Origin: JAPOPJ01 sp964538885
Lineage (GTDB): Archaea > Thermoproteota > Nitrososphaeria > Nitrososphaerales > Nitrosopumilaceae
Assembly (NCBI GenBank): GCA_964538885.1
Contig: CAZIHR010000060.1
Location: 1 to 11,116, forward strand
Direction of reading: 5' to 3'
Length of the DNA stretch: 11,116 nucleotides
A program made the position numbers and the translations under genes. Below, piece by piece: positions 6,692 through 11,116 of the stretch; position 1 is the first letter of the stretch, and every line of letters begins with the position of its first letter. Under the pieces are notes generated by a model that made no database searches, was not told the origin of the DNA, and saw only the letters and a list, made by a program, of their open reading frames with translations.

Positions 6692-6698
6692 TTATATT
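6692..6698 (+). promoter_or_regulatory. TATA box for the alcohol dehydrogenase gene
   Basis: ttatatt is centred at 6695, exactly 26 bases before the ATG at 6721, again predicting a leaderless mRNA. It is back to back with the scpA promoter. Confidence 0.6.
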
Positions 6699-6720
6699 GT
6701 TCCCGAAAATTTTGTAATCC

Positions 6721-7782
6721 ATGAAATCTGCACGTATTGTGGGACCCAACGAGCCATTGGTGATCTCTGAATCTACCACACCTAGCCCTGATAACTCTCA
6801 AGTTCTCATTAAAGTAAAAGCAGTAGGTGTGTGTCATAGTGACTTGCATTTGTGGGAGGGCGGCTACGACCTAGGATCGGGCCAATTCATGAAAGTTACA
6901 GATCGTGGCGTAAAGTATCCTGTAACTCCTGGACATGAGATTGTAGGTACCGTTGAGCAGATTGGCAGTGATGTAACTGGCATATCTGTGGGGGATCCTG
7001 TATTGGTTTATCCTTGGCTTGGATGCGGTAATTGTCCTGCATGTGATGCAAAAAATGAGAATCTGTGTGATTCCCCCAAGTCTTTGGGCATCTTTCAGGA
7101 TGGTGGATATTCTGACTATGTGCTTGTTCCACATTATAAATATCTGGCCAAGGTCTCTGGTATTGATCTTGAGAGTGCCGCATCATTGGCATGTTCTGGT
7201 CTTACTGCATATTCTGCTGTGAAAAAGGCAAATACCAACTCTCCTGAATTTCTAGTAATTGTGGGTGCTGGTGGTCTGGGACTTATGGGTGTACAAGTTG
7301 CCAAAGCAATCACCACTGCCAAAGTAATCTGCGTTGATTTGGATGATCAAAAACTCAAGACTGCAAAAGATATGGGAGCTGACTTTGTGATAAATACTAG
7401 CAACAAGAGCCATGATGATGTCGTCCAGAAAATAATCTCCACCTGCAACGGCAATGGTGCAGACAGTGTGATTGACTTTGTAAATGCGCCACAGACTGCA
7501 AATATTGGATTCTCTGTTCTGCGCAAGCGCGGAAATCTGGTACTAGTTGGTCTTTTTGGAGGCTCTTTGGATATCTCGCTTGTCACCATACCTCTAAAGT
7601 CACTCACCATACAAGGAGCATATACTGGAAACTATGCTGATATGGTGGAACTGCTTGAACTTGCAAAGAATGGTGTAATTGACCCAATTGTATCTAGGCA
7701 TTATTCACTGGATGATGCAAATTCTGCACTACAAGATCTCAAGGCACGAAAAATTATCGGTCGTGCCGTGATTAATCCATAA
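6721..7782 (+). CDS. Zinc-dependent alcohol dehydrogenase (medium-chain family)
   Basis: The 353-residue protein is a medium-chain zinc dehydrogenase closely resembling the Sulfolobus NAD-dependent alcohol dehydrogenase. It should interconvert an alcohol and an aldehyde or ketone. The catalytic zinc ligands visible are Cys38 (G-V-C-H-S-D), His72-Glu73 (P-G-H-E) and probably Cys158 (L-A-C-S-G). Structural zinc ligands are Cys102, 105, 108 and 116, the full four-cysteine lobe. The Rossmann fold has G-A-G-G-L-G at 182-187 and Asp206 at the end of the second strand, which favours NAD(H) over NADP(H). The G-V-K-Y-P-V-T-P-G-H-E and C-D-S-P-K-S-L-G-I segments match the Sulfolobus enzyme as I remember it. 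The substrate is not evident from context. Semialdehyde reduction in the hydroxypropionate/hydroxybutyrate cycle is a possible role but is inference only. Confidence 0.94.
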   Translation: MKSARIVGPNEPLVISESTTPSPDNSQVLIKVKAVGVCHSDLHLWEGGYDLGSGQFMKVTDRGVKYPVTPGHEIVGTVEQIGSDVTGISVGDPVLVYPWLGCGNCPACDAKNENLCDSPKSLGIFQDGGYSDYVLVPHYKYLAKVSGIDLESAASLACSGLTAYSAVKKANTNSPEFLVIVGAGGLGLMGVQVAKAITTAKVICVDLDDQKLKTAKDMGADFVINTSNKSHDDVVQKIISTCNGNGADSVIDFVNAPQTANIGFSVLRKRGNLVLVGLFGGSLDISLVTIPLKSLTIQGAYTGNYADMVELLELAKNGVIDPIVSRHYSLDDANSALQDLKARKIIGRAVINP

Positions 7783-7798
7783 AAAGTTGTACACGTGT

Positions 7799-7822
7799 AT
7801 GTGATTTTGGCATCACATTTTA
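7799..7822. terminator. Hairpin between convergent genes, likely shared terminator
   Basis: atgtgat (7799-7805) and its exact complement atcacat (7812-7818) form a 7-bp stem with a six-base loop, followed by a T-rich stretch on the plus strand and preceded by AT-rich sequence. A separate 10-bp palindrome, tacacgtgta, lies just before it at 7790-7799. It fills the 43-base gap between the stop codons of the ADH and GalT-like genes, so it may terminate or stabilise both transcripts. Confidence 0.5.
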
Positions 7823-7825
7823 GAT

Positions 7826-8932
7826 TTATTCAATGCCGACCAAACTTGCTAGCTCCTTTCTACACGCAACACCAAGTTTTTCTGCCGCAAGTTCTGGGGA
7901 GATATCGTTGAGAAAGATACCATAGCCTCGCTCCAAACCTGACCATGGTTTTGTTATGGGATATATCTCCACATGCCAGTGTATTTGTCTGCTGTTTTTC
8001 TTTTCTGGAGATAAATGAAAGACCAAGTTGTATGATACATTCTTGACAGATTTTACCAGTCCGCCTAAAGTGGCCCTCAATATCAGTGACAAGTCGTTGA
8101 TCTCTTTTTGAGTGATTTTTGCAAAGCTGGTGATATGTTTTTTTGGAGTGACCCAGAACTCGTATGGGTATGCTGACGACCAAGGGCAGAATGCAATAAA
8201 GCCCTCTGTCTTTAAGATCTGTCTAGGTCCGCTGATCTCGTCATTTATAGTATGACACATCGGACATACGCCCTTTTCATTTAGTATTCTGTGTGCTGAT
8301 TCTGCCTCTTCCTCTATGACTGGTGGTATTGTGGAGAATGTGACAATATTTAGGTGTGGATGGGGGTTTTTATTGCCTGCTAATTCGCCCTGATCGGCAT
8401 ATATGGTGACATAAGTTACCCCCTTTTGGGCATAAAGCCAGCGCAATCTGTCTTGAATAACTACTAGTACGTTTGACCACTGCTCTGCATCAATTGTTGC
8501 AAAGGTGTCATTTTTGTTTGGAGATGCCACCACTATATAATGATAGCCGTATGCAGGCTCACTGTAACGGGGCCTGTCACTGTAAGTGTTCTCTGTCTTG
8601 ATTGATACAGCGGGATTTTTACTCTCAAACACGCGGATCGACCATCCACTAATGTGCTCATCTTCACTATCTTGAAGTCTCTGCAGCATACCGTCTCTTG
8701 CAACAAGTGAGAGTACTGAAGGATTTGTCATGAATTCATTTCCAGGTGCATATGGTGATTTTTTTGGATCTACTTCCTTCTCATTTTTTTTACTTGTTAT
8801 CATAAAACGTTCAGAAACATAATCCTTGCGCATATCGCCCATGACACATTTTGGCAACATTTGCGTGTTAAAATGTTTTCGAGAATCAGTTCTTGTACAA
8901 AAAAAGACACCAGTTTCATCAGATATGGTCAT
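7826..8932 (-). CDS. galT: GalT-like HIT-superfamily nucleotidyltransferase
   Basis: The protein resembles galactose-1-phosphate uridylyltransferase over its full length, with 368 residues and two HIT-like halves. GalT swaps UMP between UDP-glucose and galactose-1-phosphate through a histidine intermediate. The nucleophile motif N-P-H-P-H is at 189-193, predicting His193. The second half has C-P-M-C-H at 223-227, P-Y-E-F-W-V-T-P-K-K-H near 256-266 and H-W-H-V-E-I-Y-P at 318-325. The N-terminal R-K-D-Y-V-S-E-R-F-M-I-T-S and A-P-G-N-E fit the family, but the usual C-P-F-C before P-G-N-E reads S-P-Y-A (59-62), and the later zinc His is Lys140. The base after the nucleophile motif is L-N instead of G-Q. 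The true substrate may therefore be another nucleotide sugar or dinucleotide. The family start would fit M31 or M34; a TATA-like box favours the ATG at 8932. Confidence 0.85.
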   Translation of the reverse strand: MTISDETGVFFCTRTDSRKHFNTQMLPKCVMGDMRKDYVSERFMITSKKNEKEVDPKKSPYAPGNEFMTNPSVLSLVARDGMLQRLQDSEDEHISGWSIRVFESKNPAVSIKTENTYSDRPRYSEPAYGYHYIVVASPNKNDTFATIDAEQWSNVLVVIQDRLRWLYAQKGVTYVTIYADQGELAGNKNPHPHLNIVTFSTIPPVIEEEAESAHRILNEKGVCPMCHTINDEISGPRQILKTEGFIAFCPWSSAYPYEFWVTPKKHITSFAKITQKEINDLSLILRATLGGLVKSVKNVSYNLVFHLSPEKKNSRQIHWHVEIYPITKPWSGLERGYGIFLNDISPELAAEKLGVACRKELASLVGIE

Positions 8933-8951
8933 ATGACGTGTATAATATGTG

Positions 8952-8960
8952 AAAATTTTA
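8952..8960 (-). promoter_or_regulatory. TATA-like box for the GalT-like gene
   Basis: taaaatttt on the minus strand is centred at 8956, 24 bases before the ATG at 8932. A closer AT-rich element (catattatac, 8951-8942) would instead start transcription inside the frame and favour a downstream ATG at 8842 or 8833. Confidence 0.4.
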
Positions 8961-9030
8961 CCACGATAAATGCTATAGAAAATTAATCATCATACTTGTC
9001 CCTTTTACAGAAAAATCCAACTGTGCAAGC

Positions 9031-9040
9031 TTTAAAGTAT
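9031..9040 (+). promoter_or_regulatory. TATA box for apgM
   Basis: tttaaagtat is centred near 9035, predicting transcription from about 9061 and a leader of only some seven bases before the GTG at 9069. Confidence 0.55.
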
Positions 9041-9068
9041 AGCAACAAAATTCTAGAGTGCGGGTATT

Positions 9069-10355
9069 GTGGAATCGAACAATTCAGACATTCATATGAT
9101 CTACGTGCTTTTGGATGGAGTAGGTGATCTCCCACATCCTGACCTAAATGGAAAAACACCTCTTGATGCGGCAAACACACCATCACTTGATGGACTAACA
9201 AGACGTGGCTCAACAGGCCTGGTGATATCTGTGGGAAGAGGAATTGCACCAGAATCAGATATTGCTGTATTTAATATGTTGGGTTACAAGTTCAATCATG
9301 CCGACTATGCCGGTAGGGGAGTTATTGAGGCGATAGGGACAGGCACCGATTTCAGAGATGGAGATCTTGCATTACGTGGAAACTTTGCCACACTAAATGA
9401 TGATGGTGTGATTATTGACCGCAGAGCTGGTAGGCACATCGAACGAGATGATGCACTATACGTTGCCCGAGAGATTGAAGAAAAGATCCAATTTTCAAAT
9501 CCTGATACGTCAGTTGTGGTTGCACCTACCATAGGGCACCGTGTTACAGTCCGAATACGCTCAGAATCTAGCTTGCTATCTTCAAAAATAACCAACACTG
9601 ACCCTGCATACAGCAATATGGGTGGGATGGGTGTTGCAAAGGCCGTGGGTGACTATCTGAAAATCGAAAAATGCCTTCCACTGACAGAAGATCTTAATGC
9701 TAAATTTACATCTGCACTTGTAAATGAATTCAACGAACAGACCATCAAAATAATGAGAGACAGCCATGTAAATCACAGACGCAAGGAACAAGGCAAAAAG
9801 CAGCTTAATTGCATATTGCTCAGGGATGCAGGAAATCATCGTCCCAACGTGATACCAATTAACCAAAAATATCTGATGAACTTTTCCTGTATAGTTGACA
9901 TGCCTGTGGAGCAGGGAATTTCCCAAGTGTTAAAAATGAAGGCATTCGAAGCTGGCGGTTTGACAGATTACGAGGAAAAGGCAAAAGTTGCGGCAAAGGC
10001 AATGGAGACTGAAAACGCAATTTATGTACATCTCAAAGGCCCCGATGAGTTTGGTCACGACGGGGATGCAATAGGAAAAATGAAAAACATTGAAGAGATA
10101 GACCACAGATTCTTTGAAACACTATTGAACCACATAGATTTTGATAGAACCGCGGTTGTGATATCTGCAGATCACTCTACACCCTGTATCAATAAAGGAC
10201 ACAGTGATGATCCTGTACCTGTCCTGATTTCTGGCAAACATGTCCAAAACGATACAACTGTCAGGATGACAGAAGCTCAGGCAAAAAATGGAAGTATTGG
10301 ATTGATTCACGGTGCAGACGTGATAACTACCGCGCTAAATATGATTAAATCTTGA
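9069..10355 (+). CDS. apgM: 2,3-bisphosphoglycerate-independent phosphoglycerate mutase, archaeal type
   Basis: The enzyme interconverts 3- and 2-phosphoglycerate in gluconeogenesis/glycolysis and belongs to the alkaline-phosphatase superfamily. The 428-residue length is close to that of archaeal ApgM. Metal and active-site motifs are all present: D16-G-V-G-D, the E-S-D motif with the predicted phosphoserine at Ser63, Y-A-G-R-G-V-I-E-A at 80-88, G-P-D-E-F-G-H-D-G-D at 324-333, S-A-D-H-S-T-P-C at 366-373 and K-G-H-S-D-D-P-V-P at 376-384. I kept the GTG at 9069 because of the TATA box upstream; an in-frame ATG at 9096 would start just before the first strand and cannot be excluded. In an autotroph it would act in the gluconeogenic direction. 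The 3' end overlaps the convergent DUF309 gene by 11 bases. Confidence 0.95.
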   Translation: MESNNSDIHMIYVLLDGVGDLPHPDLNGKTPLDAANTPSLDGLTRRGSTGLVISVGRGIAPESDIAVFNMLGYKFNHADYAGRGVIEAIGTGTDFRDGDLALRGNFATLNDDGVIIDRRAGRHIERDDALYVAREIEEKIQFSNPDTSVVVAPTIGHRVTVRIRSESSLLSSKITNTDPAYSNMGGMGVAKAVGDYLKIEKCLPLTEDLNAKFTSALVNEFNEQTIKIMRDSHVNHRRKEQGKKQLNCILLRDAGNHRPNVIPINQKYLMNFSCIVDMPVEQGISQVLKMKAFEAGGLTDYEEKAKVAAKAMETENAIYVHLKGPDEFGHDGDAIGKMKNIEEIDHRFFETLLNHIDFDRTAVVISADHSTPCINKGHSDDPVPVLISGKHVQNDTTVRMTEAQAKNGSIGLIHGADVITTALNMIKS

Positions 10356-10905
10356 ACCTAGTTAACATCCCACTTTTTTGCATCTCCACACTTTTCTTTC
10401 GAATCATATCTACGTTGATACCATTGTATGTTGCAGGTGAATCTCCTAGTTTTTCCAGAGCGCGTGCTAACATGTTGATTCCTATATCTTCATCGTCCTT
10501 TTGACCGTGTGCAAATGCTACTGCCAGCAAAATAATACCTTGAACTAAATCCTTTTCCCTACCAAAACATTTGTTCCACACACCTTCAAATGCTTCGTGG
10601 CATTCCCAGAACCGTTCACTGTTAAAGTAAAATATTCCATCTTTGATGCCGTCTTCTTTACTTATATTTTCCTCAATTACATGTCTGGCATTTAAAAGCC
10701 CCCCGATTGGATTCAGCTTCTCAATCAACATGTCCAAGTCATTTGCCTCCACACCTACATCAAATTCCACAAACTCGCTTGCCACTCGAGCAACTCTTAC
10801 AGATGCCTGCATATCTGAACACAGATCTCTTGCTTTGTGAACCAGCTTTCGGGAATCTTTTGGAAGATGTCCATTATTTTTTAGGTGAACCATATAACGC
10901 TCCAT
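10345..10905 (-). CDS. DUF309 protein with an extra N-terminal domain
   Basis: The C-terminal half (about 90-155) carries the DUF309 signature: F-Y-F-N-S-E-R-F-W-E-C-H-E-A-F-E-G-V-W near 92-109, then V-Q-G-I-I-L-L-A-V-A-F-A-H near 120-132. The conserved E-C-H-E resembles a metal or substrate-binding helix; the biochemical function of the family is not known to me. Residues 1-85 are not part of DUF309. They begin R-Y-M-V-H-L-K-N-N and include F-V-E-F-D-V-G-V-E-A-N-D-L-D-M-L-I-E-K-L, which reads like a small beta-alpha-beta fold. The total of 186 residues is longer than the usual compact DUF309 proteins. The ATG at 10905 has a TATA-like box about 25 bases upstream, while an ATG at 10893 is an alternative. 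The gene overlaps the end of apgM tail to tail. Confidence 0.85.
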   Translation of the reverse strand: MERYMVHLKNNGHLPKDSRKLVHKARDLCSDMQASVRVARVASEFVEFDVGVEANDLDMLIEKLNPIGGLLNARHVIEENISKEDGIKDGIFYFNSERFWECHEAFEGVWNKCFGREKDLVQGIILLAVAFAHGQKDDEDIGINMLARALEKLGDSPATYNGINVDMIRKKSVEMQKSGMLTRFKI

Positions 10906-10923
10906 GAATGTAGTTGTGGAGAA

Positions 10924-10935
10924 TTTCTTAAATTT
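10924..10935 (-). promoter_or_regulatory. TATA-like box for the DUF309 gene
   Basis: aaatttaagaaa on the minus strand is centred near 10930, 25 bases before the ATG at 10905, predicting a leaderless mRNA. Confidence 0.5.
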
Positions 10936-10992
10936 GTTCGCACTATATGTATGACGTAAGGCCTACTTTATCATACTATCCATATGCCTTTC

Positions 10993-10998
10993 TTATAA
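10993..10998 (+). promoter_or_regulatory. TATA box for the transcription unit at the right edge
   Basis: ttataa inside tttcttataagg is centred near 10995. Using the spacing seen at the other genes here, transcription should begin near 11021. Confidence 0.5.
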
Positions 10999-11017
10999 GG
11001 ATTAGACAGATTCGTGC

Positions 11018-11116
11018 ATGGTGTCTCCTAGGGAGCACTACACTGCGGTGTCAGGTAGAATGAATTTCGAACATCTATCCATTCGGGTCAGCGGTTGGTG
11101 GCCGCACCCCACGATC
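11018..11116 (+). CDS. Possible start of a gene running off the window (or a structured RNA)
   Basis: A frame is open from an ATG at 11018 (or the adjoining GTG at 11021) to the last base, 33 codons. It begins M-V-S-P-R-E-H-Y-T-A and includes M-N-F-E-H-L-S-I-R-V after an internal ATG at 11060. A TATA box at 10993-10998 would place the transcription start right at the GTG, as for the leaderless genes of this window. I do not recognise the protein. Two cautions apply: the stretch is about 55 % GC, clearly higher than its surroundings, and it can fold into four consecutive hairpins, so a non-coding RNA is the main alternative. The 3' end lies outside the window. Confidence 0.35.
   Translation, partial: MVSPREHYTAVSGRMNFEHLSIRVSGWWPHPTI

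Noticed and set aside
6871..7610. Frames overlapping the alcohol dehydrogenase gene on both strands
   Set aside because: The dehydrogenase has every zinc ligand and the nucleotide-binding motif in one frame, leaving no reason to call overlapping genes.
7860..8183. Minus-strand frame of 107 codons in another frame of the GalT-like gene
   Set aside because: It lies wholly inside the GalT-like gene, whose frame carries the conserved motifs throughout this segment.
10202..10230. C/D box sRNA-like pair (gtgatga followed by ctga)
   Set aside because: The two boxes are inside apgM codons, there is no second C'/D' pair and no flanking stem.
11018..11116. Start of SRP RNA, RNase P RNA, 5S rRNA or a tRNA
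   Set aside because: None of the hallmark sequences is present: no UGUAAC of the SRP Alu domain, no conserved RNase P core box, no AAGUUAAG of 5S rRNA, and no tRNA T-arm in a correct frame.
1..11116. CRISPR array, toxin-antitoxin pair, restriction-modification or other defence system
   Set aside because: No spaced repeats and no nuclease, methyltransferase or toxin family motifs were seen; apart from the transposase fragment the window is mainly housekeeping genes.

Overview
The window looks like chromosome of a member of the Nitrososphaerota (Thaumarchaeota), probably a Nitrosopumilus-like ammonia oxidiser of moderate to low GC. This placement is inference. The archaeal part is clear from the genes: transcription factor B, the H/ACA RNP protein Gar1, SRP19, ribosomal protein S8e, an archaeal-type phosphoglycerate mutase and a Sulfolobus-type zinc alcohol dehydrogenase. 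The ScpA/ScpB pair and protein similarities recalled from memory point towards thaumarchaea. Most first-of-operon genes have a TATA-like box centred about 24-26 bases before the start codon, which predicts leaderless mRNAs.

Layout. Bases 1-253 hold the 3' end of a DDE transposase gene, cut by the window edge. Bases 254-787 have no convincing gene but carry a short direct repeat and a 12-bp inverted repeat. Bases 788-1937 (minus) hold a two-domain rhodanese followed by an overlapping small unknown gene. Bases 2015-3992 (minus) hold an information-processing cluster in the order rps8e, srp19, gar1, tfb, with ATGA coupling between gar1 and tfb. A substrate-binding lipoprotein-like ABC component (4134-5348, plus) diverges from that cluster, with no permease or ATPase gene beside it. 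It converges, with a 4-base gap, on scpB-scpA (5353-6625, minus), the kleisin and its winged-helix partner for an SMC condensin that is not in this window. A zinc alcohol dehydrogenase (6721-7782, plus) diverges from scpA and converges on a GalT-like nucleotidyltransferase (7826-8932, minus); a hairpin plus T-rich stretch lies between them. apgM (9069-10355, plus) diverges from the GalT gene and overlaps tail-to-tail with a DUF309 gene (10345-10905, minus). Beyond that a new plus-strand transcription unit seems to start near 11021 and runs off the end of the window; it is markedly richer in GC than the rest.

How the genes fit together. Most of the window is housekeeping: translation and protein targeting (S8e, SRP19), RNA modification (Gar1), transcription initiation (TFB), chromosome segregation (ScpAB) and central carbon metabolism (ApgM, GalT-like, ADH). 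I do not see a defence island, CRISPR array or other complete accessory system. The spots most worth a second look are the GC-rich, hairpin-rich right end, the GalT-like enzyme that has lost three of the four expected zinc ligands of its N-terminal half, the orphan membrane-anchored binding protein with a methionine-rich linker, and the extra N-terminal domain on the DUF309 protein.
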